Assembly: GCA_963971535.1 (NCBI GenBank) | Contig: OZ020593.1 | Location: 11,938,342-12,002,341 of the forward strand | From: Notolepis coatsorum | Taxonomy: Eukaryota > Chordata > Actinopteri > Aulopiformes > Paralepididae | Length of the DNA stretch: 64,000 nt | Direction of reading: 5' to 3' | In this document: positions 43,495 through 54,654 of the stretch, in pieces | Layout of the letters: every line of letters begins with the position of its first letter | How positions within the stretch are numbered: the stretch's first letter is position 1 | Notes under the pieces: generated by a model | The model's input: the letters and a program-made list of their open reading frames with translations, nothing else | What the model was told of the DNA's origin: nothing | Database searches by the model: none | Made by a program: the position numbers and the translations under genes

Positions 43495-43745
43495 TGGCTG
43501 CATTTATATAGCAGCTTTTATCCAAAGCGCTTTACAATTTGTTCCTCACATTTGACCCATTCGCTCACACATTCACACACCGACGGCGGAGGCGACCAAT
43601 GCAAGATGCCGACCGGCTCATCAGGAGCAATTAGGGGTTAAGTGTCTTTGCTCAAGGACACTTCGACAAGCTGCCCGGGAGGAGCGGGGATCGAACCGGG
43701 AACTTCCGTATTACCAGACGACTGCTCTACCTCCCCGAGCCACTG
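43495..43745 (-). mobile_element. SINE-beta, full-length tRNA-derived SINE
   Basis: The minus-strand head reads GTGGCTCGGGGAGGTAGAGC (A-box region), then GGTTCGATCCC (B box). A GTCGAAGTGTCCTTGAGCAA body follows, then AAAGCGCTTTGGATAAAAGC and TATATAAATGCAGCC at the 3' end. The A/B spacing is tRNA-like. Confidence 0.88.
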
Positions 43746-43764
43746 TCACAAAGTCAAGTCGTCA

Positions 43765-43975
43765 CAAAAACGGGGGGCGCCAGGGCGGCGCACCACGTAG
43801 CTGCGCTGCAGTGCAACGCGGACGACGTCCCGGGTTCGACTCCCGGACCCGGAGACCCTCCCCCAAGTTTTCCCCCATGTCTTCTCCCAACCCTCCTCTC
43901 TGTCGGGCCTGTCCAAAAGAAAGCAGTAAAATGCCAAAAAAAACAAATCTAAAAAAGAAAAGAAAAAAAGTCGGT
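43765..43975 (+). mobile_element. SINE-gamma (tRNA-derived)
   Basis: The head has B box GGGTTCGACTCCCGG (43,832). The body includes TCTCCCAACCCTCCTCTCTG and CCTGTCCAAAAGAAAG. The 3' end is AAAATGCC followed by A-rich sequence. This matches a common teleost SINE pattern. Confidence 0.8.
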
Positions 43976-44054
43976 CACAAAAACAACCTTGTTCTTCCGC
44001 CTCAAAAACATCTCCAGACTCCGGCCTTCGCTCACCGACACCGTGGCAGAGACC

Positions 44055-44205
44055 CTCGTGAGAAGAGATTCCTTTATTGATCATAGCAGCAGGGGGGGAG
44101 GGGAGGTACAGGTATGGGCACGGTAATAGAAGACATAAATGTAGGAAATACATGATTTAGATCTAAATATAAAAACATGAGAAGAATAAACAGTGTACAC
44201 AAGTT
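44055..44205 (-). mobile_element. LINE-C 3' tail
   Basis: The reverse complement ends CCTGCTGCTATGATCAATAA AGGAATC and includes a single CCCATACCTGTACCTCCCC unit, the seed of the 21.4-kb array. Confidence 0.75.
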
Positions 44206-44208
44206 GCA

Positions 44209-46495
44209 GGTGAGTTGCAGGTGACGCTCATCACAGACAAGCTGGATGTAGCCAATTACTTAAACATTTTCTTCACAAACATAGCCACAACACTGGTAAA
44301 CAAACTACCCTCCCACTCAGGGCTTTATGGGGTAGAACACATAGTAGCTTACTACAAAAACCTAGGGGTCCGCAAGGACGACTTCAAGCTGGAAATGGTA
44401 ACAACAGATGAGGTACTCAATAAACTGAGCGCCCTCCAACCTAACAAGGCCACTGGCCATGACAACATCCCCTCCAAATTCCTCAGAGACTCAGCAGCCG
44501 CCATCACACCAATCATCACACACATAATAAACCTCTCCATAAAACAGGGACACGTCCCCAAGGACTTCAAAATTGCGAGGGTGACCCCTCTGCACAAAAA
44601 GGGCAGCAAATTAGACCCAGGCAACTACCGCCCTGTTTCTATTCTCACCTCCATCTCGAAAGTCATGGAAAAAATAGTCTACGAACAGGTCGAAAAGTAC
44701 CTAGCGGAAAAAAATCTAATCTACGAATTCCAATCTGGCTTCAGAACATCCCACTCCACTGACACATGCCTTCTCTATTTGAATGACCACATCAAACAAG
44801 AGGTGGACGCAGGCAAATACTGCGGCATGGTCATGCTGGACCTACAAAAGGCCTTTGACACGGTCAATCACTCCATTCTGATTGACAAGCTAAAAGCAAT
44901 TGGTTTTGATAGTCTATCAGTGAGCTGGATGCAATCCTACCTTGAGGGGAGGGAACAGATGGTGGAGGTAAACGGTACCCTATCCCCCCCCCTCACAGTG
45001 AGCTGTGGTGTTCCACAAGGAAGCATACTAGGACCGCTACTGTTCCTAATTTATGCAAATGACATGTCGTCAGCTTGTGACTGCAACTTGTTCCTGTTTG
45101 CGGACGACTCAGCCCTGCTGGTCTCTGACAAGAACAAGTTACAGGTTGAAAAAACCCTCAGCTCGGAACTAGGCAGAATCTGCATATGGCTCGCTGATAA
45201 CAAACTATCATTACACATGGGCAAAACAGAGTCCATTCTATTCGGTTCAAATAACAAACTCAGCAAGACCGACGGCTTCTCAGTTACAGTGGGTGACAAT
45301 ATTGTCACAAGGAAAGATGAAATTACCTACCTGGGTTCCATCCTAGAGGCTAATCTCTCCTGTGACAAAATGGCATCCAATGTAATAAAAAAAGTCAACC
45401 AACGAACTCGATTCTTGTACCGGATCTCCTCTTTGGTAAACAAGAACACCCTGAAGACTCTGGCAGGAGCACTCATTCAGGGGTACTACGACTATGCTTG
45501 CACCTCATGGTACCAAAGCACCTCAAAGGCGCTAAAAACAAAATTACAAACATCTCAAAACAAACTGGTCAGACTACTGCTTGACCTTACTCCTAGAACC
45601 CACCTCACCCCTGCCCACTTTGACAACCTAGGATGGCTTAGAGTAGACGACAGAGTACAACAACTTGCAATGGGCCTGGTCTACAAGATACACTACACGA
45701 CCAAGGTACCCATGTACATGTCAAAATACTTCCCAAAGGTCAGTGAATACCACGATCACAACACCAGAGGGAGCTCCACAAATCATGTCAAACCCAGATT
45801 CGGCTCAAATAAGGGACTAAACACGTTTCGCAATTATGCCACATCAATGTGGAACGCCCTACCCAAAGCTGTAAAGGAATGTGGATCACTACCCACTTTC
45901 AAAACCTCTCTCAAGGGACACCTACGGGAGACTGCAATTCAACACTGGCCCCTGTAAATATCCTAACCCAACCCCCTCCAATGTACAGTCATTTACCTAG
46001 TATGGTTTTGTCAATAGTTCAATGTACAATTGTGTTTGTTTGTACAGTGTCTCCTCCCCCCCCCCCTCAATGTACAGTGTTACTTGTTTATACAGTGTGC
46101 CCCCCCCCCCCCCCCCCAACCACCTCCAATGTAAATTACCCAGTATGGTTGTCAATATCCCAATGTACCCAACCCCCCCCACCCAACCTCCTCCAATGTA
46201 CAGTTTCTACGTCAAATGTATATACTCCCTTTTCTTGACTCCTTCTGTATCACAAACAGTACTGTATTTGCAAATCTGGTATGTCATAAATGTATAGATG
46301 TAGCAGTACTGACTATCTGTATGTCATGTATGTCATATATGTCTATATGAATTGAAAATGGGGGACCCTGATGGAAACAAGACAAACGTCTTTCTCAGGT
46401 CTGCATCCCCTTAACAATTGTATGTATTGAGCCGTACTGTATTGTACCCATTCTGCAATCTGTTAAATAAAGTTTTCATTCATTCATTCATTCAC
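44209..46495 (+). mobile_element. LINE-A, 5'-truncated but with intact RT frame
   Basis: A non-LTR retrotransposon fragment: the 3' two-thirds of ORF2, a 540-bp 3' UTR, and an (ATTC)n tail. The endonuclease region is missing. The 5' edge abuts a LINE-C tail at about 44,209. The 3' UTR (45,958-46,480) is the source family of the LINE-A tails at 6.4, 20.8, 22.4, 28.3, 28.4, 33.2, 36.1, 37.5 and 38.2/39.5 kb. Confidence 0.93.
44215..45957 (+). CDS. LINE reverse transcriptase, partial ORF2 (580 codons)
   Basis: The product is a target-primed reverse transcriptase of the Jockey-superfamily (CR1/L2/Rex1-like) group. It acts on its own RNA at chromosomal target DNA. Visible RT blocks are PGNYRPVSILTSISKVMEKI (~residue 133), MLDLQKAFDTVNHSIL (~207), CGVPQGSILGPLLFLIYAND (~263) and the catalytic FADDSALL (~295). 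The C-terminal part includes TYLGSILEANLS and MWNALPKAVKE, the usual LINE ending. The frame opens at a TTG and has no true initiator, because the 5' part (endonuclease) is missing. It contains no stop or frameshift, which suggests recent insertion. It is probably immobile alone. The exact clade was not resolved. Confidence 0.93.
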   Translation: MQVTLITDKLDVANYLNIFFTNIATTLVNKLPSHSGLYGVEHIVAYYKNLGVRKDDFKLEMVTTDEVLNKLSALQPNKATGHDNIPSKFLRDSAAAITPIITHIINLSIKQGHVPKDFKIARVTPLHKKGSKLDPGNYRPVSILTSISKVMEKIVYEQVEKYLAEKNLIYEFQSGFRTSHSTDTCLLYLNDHIKQEVDAGKYCGMVMLDLQKAFDTVNHSILIDKLKAIGFDSLSVSWMQSYLEGREQMVEVNGTLSPPLTVSCGVPQGSILGPLLFLIYANDMSSACDCNLFLFADDSALLVSDKNKLQVEKTLSSELGRICIWLADNKLSLHMGKTESILFGSNNKLSKTDGFSVTVGDNIVTRKDEITYLGSILEANLSCDKMASNVIKKVNQRTRFLYRISSLVNKNTLKTLAGALIQGYYDYACTSWYQSTSKALKTKLQTSQNKLVRLLLDLTPRTHLTPAHFDNLGWLRVDDRVQQLAMGLVYKIHYTTKVPMYMSKYFPKVSEYHDHNTRGSSTNHVKPRFGSNKGLNTFRNYATSMWNALPKAVKECGSLPTFKTSLKGHLRETAIQHWPL

Positions 46496-47290
46496 TCTGT
46501 ACCCTGACTGGCATGATATAGGTCATACGTTGTAGTCCGTGCAGGTTTTGGTGGTTAAGAGTCGGGACAGGCTCATCCACGATGGGGTACCCAGCCAGCA
46601 ACACCCTGGACAGACTCCAGTATGGGCTTCTCACCCCCACCCTCATCCACCTCCACTGGCTCCTGGTCAAGTCCCGTATCTCATATAAGATCCTCGTCCT
46701 TACCTCCAAATCACTCCACGCCCCCCCCCCCCCCCCCGTATCTATCTGACCCCCTCCACCTCTACACCCCCCCCCCCCCCCCACCCCCCCCGGAGGCTGC
46801 GATCCTCAGACACGGATCTGCTCTCCATCCCCCACACCCTCTGGAACTCTCTCCCGGCTGAGAGCTGCTCTGCTACTGCCCTGAAAACCCATCTGTTCAC
46901 ATAATCATAACTACCTACCTCATACTATAGTCTACCCACATAACTCTGTATGATAGCATGTATAACAATAGTGCTATCTATACCACTTAAATATATATCA
47001 CATACAGTACCTGGATATAATCCTTTTTACATATCTGTAGATACTATATCTGTACATAACCCTTACCTACTCTTACTTGTTACGCTGCTGACCAGTATGA
47101 CTTGTTATAACCATAGTGTCTTTATACCTGTATCACTGTACGTATTAATACTACAACTCTGTACTTACATCTGATTGGCACTATAACTCAGTAGTACTCA
47201 TTTATATATTGTATACCCAGTTTAATCTCCTGTACATTGTATATTACTATTGCACTTTACTGTTACATTTGCACTCTGGTTGGATGCCAA
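46496..47290 (+). mobile_element. LINE-B 3' end with ORF2 C-terminus
   Basis: 46,600-46,900 reads LDRLQYGLLTPTLIHLHWLL, then SRISYKILVLTSKSLH, LLSIPHTLWNSLPAESCS and ALKTHLF. This is a CR1/L2-like ORF2 end interrupted by two poly-C tracts. The 3' UTR (46,905-47,290) matches 34,370-34,835. The final tail seen in other copies is absent. Confidence 0.83.
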
Positions 47291-47386
47291 ACTTATAGTG
47301 GATTAACCTATTAGCATATATTTCCATTTACCTCTTCTTTATTTAATATACATCAACGTGTATATTCATATATATTTGATATATGT
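47291..47386. other. AT-rich spacer
   Basis: No feature is seen. Confidence 0.4.
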
Positions 47387-47855
47387 GTTACGATTCCTGG
47401 AAAGTTTCGTTGGCATGTCGGTGGTAGAGATGAGTAGAACCCGGAATGCAGACGTAACACGAGGAGAGGCAGTGGAGGATGAAATAGATGAAGCACGAGT
47501 CGTGGATGAAAGTAATAAGCTCTTTACTTAACGTGGCAAACAATACAAAACGGACTCACTGGGAATACGGAGAAACATAAGGTTGACAGCACACAGGACG
47601 AGGGTAACATGAACAATGATCCAGCACAGGAAGGCAGGGCAGACAACACTAATATACACAGACTAATTGACACATGAGGGTGATTGGGAACAAGACACAG
47701 CTGCGTGGAAAAGACAGAACAACCTGGGGTAAAATACTGAAACATGACGACACTAAATAACACATAGATACAGACACAGGGGAGACATCACTAGACTAGA
47801 CAATGGGGCACAACACAGACAGCAGATACACAGACAACAGATTAGTGAGTATGAC
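47387..47855. mobile_element. Possible solo LTR
   Basis: It starts TGTTACGATTCCTGG and ends near AGTGAGTATGACA, compatible with TG...CA termini. The interior resembles fish Gypsy-type LTRs in composition (GATTGGGAACAAGACACAGC). No target duplication was found, and the end points are uncertain. Confidence 0.35.
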
Positions 47856-47989
47856 AGAAACCAAATTAATAAACATAGACAGGCACAAATGCAATAGGGT
47901 ATTGTTCATGAGTGGTGTTGAAAGTCCGATGGCCGGTACAATAGGACCGGGGGGGGTGACATATATGTCCTACAGAATATAACTGAGAA

Positions 47990-48905
47990 ACACAGAGCCC
48001 CACATTGATGTAAACAATTTATTTTTCACAATTTACAGATCCAAGCAGTGATTACCATTCACACCCACTACATCATCTTACAAATATCGTTACAAAAGTA
48101 CTACAGTACAATATAGATTCTTTGCATGATCCAAAATACTTGGTGGCCCCAAAAAGTATTACTTCCTTTAAAATTCAGCAGCTTATCAAAAAATTAAAAC
48201 CATATATCTATTAAAATGAAGTTCTCTCTCACGTTTTTTAGCAAAAAAGATGAAGGCAGAGATTCTAATCAAAATGCATGGGTTTCTAAATGAACATCGG
48301 GACTAAAAGAGAGTTTTCGAGGAGACATTCTACTGTATTGGTTGGTGCTGTATATAAAAGACAGTTTCTCAATAAAGCTTAGAGTTTATTCTTCCAAATT
48401 AATTCGGCCGACAACAATTTGGAACCCTTGTCAGACCGAGTCGTGAGCCTATCTATCTATTAGCCTCTTCCCACGCATCTCCTTATTCTATTGCAAAACA
48501 CACACAAAAAAAAAATCTCTTATGTAAATTGCTCTCAAGGCATCGTGTACATATTACACTACATATCTACCAACATTTGATTACAATCACTTTGCCAAAA
48601 AAATACATAAATATGTGCAAGTTACCATTTCCAATTTAACCCTTACCACCCCCCCACCCCCTCCCCCGACATGTAATTGCAATTATTTGATTGTGTGCGC
48701 GCGTGAGTGAGCGCTCAGCATCGTATCGGTGTGAGTTAGCGACTTTAACGCACACACACACGCGTTAAAGACCCCCGCGTCAATTAACTACCCATTGATA
48801 TAATAGAATCCGTTTTCGGTTTTTAAAGGAGAGGCTCGCTTAAGTACTAATCGCATTTAGTAACGGGAGATGGAGAAAGGCATACATACGCAAAACAACA
48901 ACAGT

Positions 48906-48938
<33 letters not shown>

Positions 48939-49288
48939 AGTAAACACAGACAACCTGAGGTCACTACAACACATATTCAAGTAGTGGAACGAAACTACAA
49001 TGGATAGCAGCAGTCGATACAGAGAGACAACACAGCGACAGTGATTGTTTCCTTCGGTGGCTCCTGAATAGACGTCTCTGCGGTGAGAACGGTCGGACTA
49101 AAGTAGACGGAACCCGTCAAAACTACACGTCTCCCGCTTTCTCTTTTCTTTTTTCGTCGCACGCCGAACAGCTGGAATGTGACACAGGACAAAATCAACT
49201 TCACCTTCAGGACACAAAAGTGATGATGTGGCACAAACAACCGCACACATACACACACACACACATACACACGTACACACACAGGCCT

Positions 49289-49326
<38 letters not shown>

Positions 49327-51266
49327 GCCTCTATGTATCCCATGATGCATTGCCAGATACAGTATACGCCGCTGTTTTAGTTTGTTTAACCCTTTCACTG
49401 CCGCACTACAGGTTAACCCTTTACTTAACCCTTTACGGTTACCGTCGGTAGTGTGATAGTAAAGGGTTAACCTTCTGTAGTGCGGCAGTGAAAGGGTTAA
49501 CGACCGCTTCACTGCGCGCGAAAGCAGTCGATCACCCGTCGAACACAGTGATCTCACAATAAATACACGATAAAAAGGATCTAATGAGACTAAGAGGCAG
49601 CATCTATTTTCATTTGAATAAATCGAAATGACCTAAAAAAAGCCTAAAGTGGAGAGAGAGAGAAACGCTCGCTAGCCGACGTGAAGAAGTTATTAGACAG
49701 TGATTACTTTTAGTTTAGTGCTATTAACCGTCTGTAGTGTGGTAGTGAAAGGGTTAACAGGGGTCTTTTAATGAACCCCTGTGGCGTGGCTACGATAAGA
49801 GAGCGCTGGCTGAGCAAGTGCATGGTATGTGCATTGCAGGAGGGGGGGGGGGGGGTTGAAATACTGCAAACATAACTCTGACCTGCAGAGAAGCACTGAT
49901 TGGTTGGGGATAAAAAAAATAATAAAATAATAAAAATACTTCCCCCTTACTTCACCCAATCCCCATCATGGAATACATTCAGGCAACCTATGACTTTTCA
50001 ACACGTTTACACTTAAAAAGTACGAGCAGAGCAAAACAGAAGAGAATAATAAAAAGAAATCTAGTTTTGCAGTGTTTTCTTTCTTTTTTTTTTTTACGAT
50101 CCATACAGACGAGGAGCTTATAGTCGCTCCGGCAGATTCTTCTGAGTGAAATGAAAAGAGAATTTAAATAATTAAATCCCAGTGTTGAAACACACCGATG
50201 GGCGGCAAATAAATGTTTTTTTTTCAATTAACTTACGGTAACTTTAATTGAACCCCCCCCCACCCCCCTCCCTCCCTCCCTCCCTCCCTCCCATCCTCCT
50301 CTACTATACTTGGGATGTGAAGGGCCACCAACATGCAAGGGATCAAGTATTATTACCCTGCGAAACAAAACCATCCAGCACACGGCACAGTCGTCCTCCA
50401 GGTCATGCTTTTAGCGCCAAAACAAATTCAAAATAAAAACGCCAAGAACAAAATCTCAGTACATTGAAAAAAAAGAAAAGAAACTTATCCTTAATAACAT
50501 CGATCTGTTGTTTTTTTCGTATGAGTTTGACAACCGATATTACAAACACGTCACCTGGACAGGACTCCAGGGGGGGCAGGGAAAACCTGTATGCCGTTTC
50601 CCCCCTCCTCCTTCCAGTTGCCGTGACGACGCGCGGGAGCCTCGTAAGCGTCTAGGAGTTTAGACGAGCTCGACGACGACAGGCGTTTCACATTCACAGA
50701 GAGCCGAGAGAGTCGAGAGATTCACGAATCGTTCAGTTTTTACTAATCGGGAACCCCCCCCCCCTCCCCCACTGGTTCCTCCGCTCTCCCGGTCACAGCT
50801 AAGATCCTATGTATTGCCTAACTTCTGTTTACCCCCCCCCCCCCCCCCCCCCTCGTCGCGTCATGCTACGCTACGATAAGACCGCCGTAATTCTCGGAGA
50901 GGAGACAAAAGGAAACTTAAAACGGAGAACCTACGGGGGTCGAAGAAGGGAACCTTAATCGCGACACACACACACCACATGTTTTACAGCCTCCCGTTTG
51001 GATGCAAGCATGCTACCTATTCCTGGCTTTAAGGACGAGTCAAATTAAAATAAAAGGAAAAATCGGACGCACTTCGGTGACGATAACGAAGTGGCCGTTG
51101 AACGGACAGCCTTCGCTTCCTGCTAAATAAGAATAACCTATTCTTCAAGACACCCCCCCCCCCCCCCCCCGATGCCTTCCATCAAATCCGCCATCAAACG
51201 ACGTCACGGACGGTGGCTACAAAGCAGCGCGGCACGTTCTCGGCGAGAGACGCGGAGACGGCGAGG
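47990..51266. other. Repeat-poorer stretch; possible long 3' UTR (minus)
   Basis: It contains few recognised transposons: the 107-bp TTAA element at 49,390, (AAC)n at 48,905-48,937, (CA)n at 49,245-49,325 and several poly-C tracts. The minus strand has a polyadenylation signal (AATAAA, plus TTTATT near 48,010). Together with an upstream candidate terminal exon at 51,267, this fits a ~3.2-kb 3' UTR, but nothing proves transcription. Confidence 0.3.
49390..49496. mobile_element. Miniature TTAA element, 107 bp, fully palindromic
   Basis: TTAA flanks (49,386-49,389 and 49,497-49,500) bound CCCTTTCACTGCCGCACTAC... and its inverse ...GTAGTGCGGCAGTGAAAGGG. A second, inner pair (GGTTAACCCTTTACT / AGTAAAGGGTTAACC) continues the palindrome. 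The CCC/GGG ends with TTAA are piggyBac-like. Related single arms occur at 40,019 and 49,727. Confidence 0.75.
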
Positions 51267-51323
51267 TCAGACCCGGCGGCGGAAGGTGTCGTCACCGTTC
51301 TCCACGACGTAGAACACTTGGCG
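51267..51323 (-). CDS. Candidate terminal exon, unknown gene
   Basis: On the minus strand, after a pyrimidine-rich tract ending GCGAG, the frame reads RQVFYVVENGDDTFRRRV then stop. Third codon positions are strongly G/C, and the peptide looks natural. A second frame is also open across the same bases, which weakens the call. I do not recognise the protein. Confidence 0.3.
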   Translation of the reverse strand, partial: RQVFYVVENGDDTFRRRV

Positions 51324-51489
51324 CTCGCGTCCGAGGAGAGAAAACACCCTCTGACTGGACGTCACGCTACGTAACTTCAATTCCATGCAATTTCATGATT
51401 TTAGAACCAACTCCCACTCCCTATGGTAGGATCCAGTAGTCGAGTTACACACTGCTCCATGTAATTAATAACCACATCTGTTTATTGCT

Positions 51490-51858
51490 GGCTGACATCA
51501 TTTGATTTAGAAAGCCTCTTTTTTTTTTTTCTTTCTTTCTTTCTTTCTTTCTTTCCTTCCCTCCGAAGACGGATTCCTGCGATAACCACTCTGCAAATGT
51601 AAACTCTTGATTTTACCCAAACTTAAAAACAGCAAAAGCTTTAAATAGTTTTTTTTTGTTTAAAGCAGCTACAACGAGAATTCTCCACGAAACATATCAT
51701 TGTCATATCTTTGTCGCGATACCTTCATATATATTGAGTAAACAAACGAGACTGTCGCTGAAACAAAATGGCAGACTTTTCATGATGTCGTCGTGACGTC
51801 TCGTCGTGGGTCATTTGGCGACTCCGCGGTGTAACGCTAGCCTACCGGCGACGCCTGC
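51490..51858. other. Unassigned interval
   Basis: It includes (CTTT)n at about 51,522-51,560 and AT-rich DNA. No exon was recognised. Confidence 0.4.
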
Positions 51859-52011
51859 GTGCAGCCGACCAAAAATGTAACCGCATGTCAAATCGACGCG
51901 GACAGCTGCCCTGGGCTAGGCCCTGACGTATGTCTGTATTTACCGCTCATCGTCTCGGGAGAGCGGTCGGAGCGTTCCATTATCGATCATAATCAACTAC
52001 ATTACAAACAC

Positions 52012-52080
52012 ATGGACCGAATCGAAGAAAGACTGGCAGAGGAAGTCCGAAAATATAGTAATTTGTACAACACAACCTAG
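52012..52080 (+). CDS. Candidate first exon with MADF-like start
   Basis: ATG at 52,012 opens MDRIEERLAEEVRKYSNLYN followed by TT and TAG. The segment LAEEVRKYSNLYN resembles the first helix of MADF/Myb-SANT-like DNA-binding domains found in fish transposon-derived genes. The frame stops after 22 codons, so it would have to splice just before the TAG or be a remnant. No downstream exon was found. Confidence 0.35.
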   Translation: MDRIEERLAEEVRKYSNLYNTT

Positions 52081-52384
52081 TGGTTCGGCGGCGTACTGCA
52101 ACCCACACGCTGAACTGACGTGGAAGTATGACGGTCTGGCTCCCGCGCACAAAATATGGGCGACAGCCGAGTCCTTACATCCTCATTTTCTTCGATGCAC
52201 GATCTATATGTCCCCCCCCCCCCTTTGAAATGCTAAAATATGTGTCCGTGCTCAAACTATTGAGACGCTAGTGCAAGAGGTACCAACACAGGAGGGTAGT
52301 GGTTAGACGGCATCCACGTTACAGCCGGTTGCCTCTGACCGCGGAAGAACGATGCTCTGTCACATGACGTGACACGTGAAAGTC

Positions 52385-52469
52385 TGCCATTGGTCGCCTA
52401 ATTGTCATGATGAGACTACGTTTCCCAGGAACCCCGGCGCTTCCGTTTTGCCGTTAGCTTCGGTCCCAC
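52385..52469 (+). promoter_or_regulatory. Candidate promoter with ZNF143-like motif
   Basis: GACTACGTTTCCCAGGAA (about 52,413) resembles the ZNF143 site ACTACAATTCCCAGC, and GCGCTTCCG resembles an ETS site. CpG density is raised. An ATG follows at 52,470. Transcription is inferred only. Confidence 0.35.
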
Positions 52470-52687
52470 ATGGTTGTTAAGTGTTTTGATGAGGAGCGGA
52501 GAAGCCTGAACGTGAAGTTCTTTTTGTCGATGAAGTTTTGTTTGCCAAAGCTTCATTGGAACTCCAGAACCGGATCCGACCGGGACGCAACGTGAAAATA
52601 AAGGATACGGGTCCCGTTAATTGTATTTCAGTCTCTATCGATCTCGATATGTTTCCCGCAGTAATCCTGCCAAGATATGGACGTTGA
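52470..52687 (+). pseudogene. Candidate exon or broken gene, unknown
   Basis: Two overlapping frames look coding. The ATG-initiated frame (52,470-52,595, 41 codons) begins MVVKCFDEERRSLNVK. The other (52,493-52,687, no ATG) reads EVLFVDEVLFAKASLELQ and continues to PAVILPRYGR then stop. The switch in apparent coding frame near 52,510 suggests a frameshift, an unseen splice, or chance. No family is recognised. Confidence 0.28.
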
Positions 52688-52849
52688 ATTTACGATGATA
52701 TATATTCATGTCAGAATCTTCCTAGTAGCTGGTTTACCTTTCCACTCAGTAGTTCAAGCAAGATCAAATTCCATTCAAAAGAAAATGTATAACAATAAAA
52801 AATAAAGAGGAAGTGGCTATGCTGAATTCCATTATTTGTGATTGAAATG

Positions 52850-53325
52850 TGTGAGAAATTATTTAAATAATTTTTTTCCTCCCATGATAAAGTTGTCCCG
52901 CCAGTCCCTTTGCCCCCCTCGCCTGTGCGTTGGGGGGCGGTGACCGCTGTGGCTAACACCTCCCTCCCTCCCCACCCAGAAGGATCGGGGAGGGGTGCGC
53001 ACCCCCTCCCTCCCCCCGCGGGCATACCCTACCCCCCAGTAAAGGGTAACATGTTCCCTGGGTATAAGAGGTTGCCTGTCGTCGCCCATAGTGAATGACC
53101 TGTGGAGAGAAAGAAGGAGGCAGGTATTAGATTAACTGCACAGTGAGACAAAACTCACACAATTACAATTCCATAGTCACTGGGAACTATTCGAATACCA
53201 ATAGAACCCCCCCCCCCCCCCCCTCAACATATGATTTTGTTTTTACTTAATAGCGAACGTGAGATAATCCAACAAGCGAGCTAGCTGGCTGCCATCATTG
53301 CTAATAGCTAGCCAATAGACCAATC
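52850..53325. other. C-rich / pyrimidine-rich interval
   Basis: CCCTCCCTCC-type tracts (52,910-53,040) and a poly-C run (53,205-53,223). No gene was recognised. Confidence 0.45.
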
Positions 53326-53792
53326 TCGGTCACTCTCTTTGTCTGGGAACGCCCAAAACCAAATTCGGTCACGCCCCATTTTGCGCGACATCCAGGCTTT
53401 TTTTACTGTCAGCGTTTGGGAATTTCATGCTGACAGGTAGATGAAGTGAAATTATACTTATTTTAGAATATATATATCAAAGTTCATGAGTATTCATCTA
53501 TATTTAGTCATCTAAAGACTATTAGATATGAACGTATGTACCAGTAAAAAGTGGGAATCTCTAGAATGTGTTTTGGGTGCGGGTAGCCTCTCTGATCAAT
53601 TTAACGTTGTCAGTAGATGGCAGCATTGGTTTAAAAGGTGAAAATGTTATGACTACAAAATGACTACAAATCCCAAGACCTTTATCACCTAGTTGTTCAC
53701 AGGTCAGCACCGGATTAGGAAAACGTGATCTCAACACAGGAGCGTTAAACTATTAATGCGACCTCAGTACAGTGACCGAGAATGGTCACCTA
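53326..53792. mobile_element. Probable TIR element, ~467 bp
   Basis: TAGACCAATCTCGGTCACT on the left is an imperfect inverse of CAGTGACCGAGAATGGTCACCTA, given in part, on the right. No target duplication and no ORF. Confidence 0.55.
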
Positions 53793-54478
53793 ATTATCTT
53801 AACAAAAGTGCATCATTAGCATTATGTTTGTTGTCTAAAGGGGACCATAATGGTACAATTTAAGATTTTAATGTTATCCGTGATGGATGTGATAGAATCC
53901 TATAAAAATGTGGACGCATTTGGTCACCGTGACGTTAACACTAGCGGACCAGGCTAGCGTATTTTCCTGGAACAAAAGCATTCATTCTGAATCACTGAAA
54001 TGTGTGAGCTTAGTGAAACAACATGGCAAACTAACAAGACGTTGCTACCATGTAACATATCCAGTATCTCTTTCTCCATCTTTCTTTTCTGTTCTCCCAG
54101 CTGTTAACAGATTGTTATGCTACCTGGCTAGCTAGCTAGCTACCTGTACCCAGCGGTGTAGCAGTTAATAGGGTCCCCTGTCAATACACTATACAGTGTA
54201 GTTCCCGATAAAAACAAAGGAAGAAATATATTTTTGAGACAAAAACGATATTAGATTTTCTAATATTATTTGAAAATCGATGCCCATTCCTACGGCACAC
54301 AGACAACAACAGCATTTTCGCTTTAACAGGACATTTGCAAGTATTTTGTTCGCGAGTAATAAAGTCAGCCTTTGTAGTCAAGTTATTCAAACGTATAGAT
54401 TACCCCAATTTCCCAGAACAGGCAATAAAAAGACAAAGAAACGAACCCCATTGAGCAGGCCCATTGCTATAGCAACAG
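53793..54478 (-). other. Presumed start of transportin 3' UTR
   Basis: It lies directly downstream of the transportin stop codon (54,479-54,481) on the minus strand. The sequence at 54,160-54,240 belongs to a dispersed repeat also seen at 4,230-4,310. I could not identify a convincing polyadenylation site, so the UTR length is unknown. Confidence 0.4.
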
Positions 54479-54586
54479 TTAGACCCCGTAAAAGGTTGAC
54501 AGCCGCTCCTTCAGAGGCATGGGGAACTGGTCCGAGAAGCGAGTCCAGTTCTCCTCTCCCACCTGGTTCTTAAACCCGTGAAGGAT
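54479..54586 (-). CDS. tnpo1: Transportin (karyopherin beta-2), terminal coding exon
   Basis: It encodes [20 protein letters not shown] followed by [15 protein letters not shown] and TAA (36 codons with stop). The acceptor is TTTGATTTCCAG and the exon starts in phase 0, matching the previous exon's end. This is the conserved C-terminus of TNPO1/TNPO2, the nuclear import receptor that binds PY-NLS cargo (e.g. hnRNP A1, FUS) and is released by RanGTP. The residues form the last HEAT-repeat region. FKNQVG and RFSDQFP favour TNPO1 over TNPO2, but a fish tnpo2 cannot be excluded. Confidence 0.93.
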   Translation of the reverse strand: MLHGFKNQVGEENWTRFSDQFPMPLKERLSTFYGV

Positions 54587-54654
54587 CTGGAAATCAAACG
54601 CACCCAAGTTTAGAACATACTCGTACACTCGTTCTCCTCCTGCTGGGAAACAGT

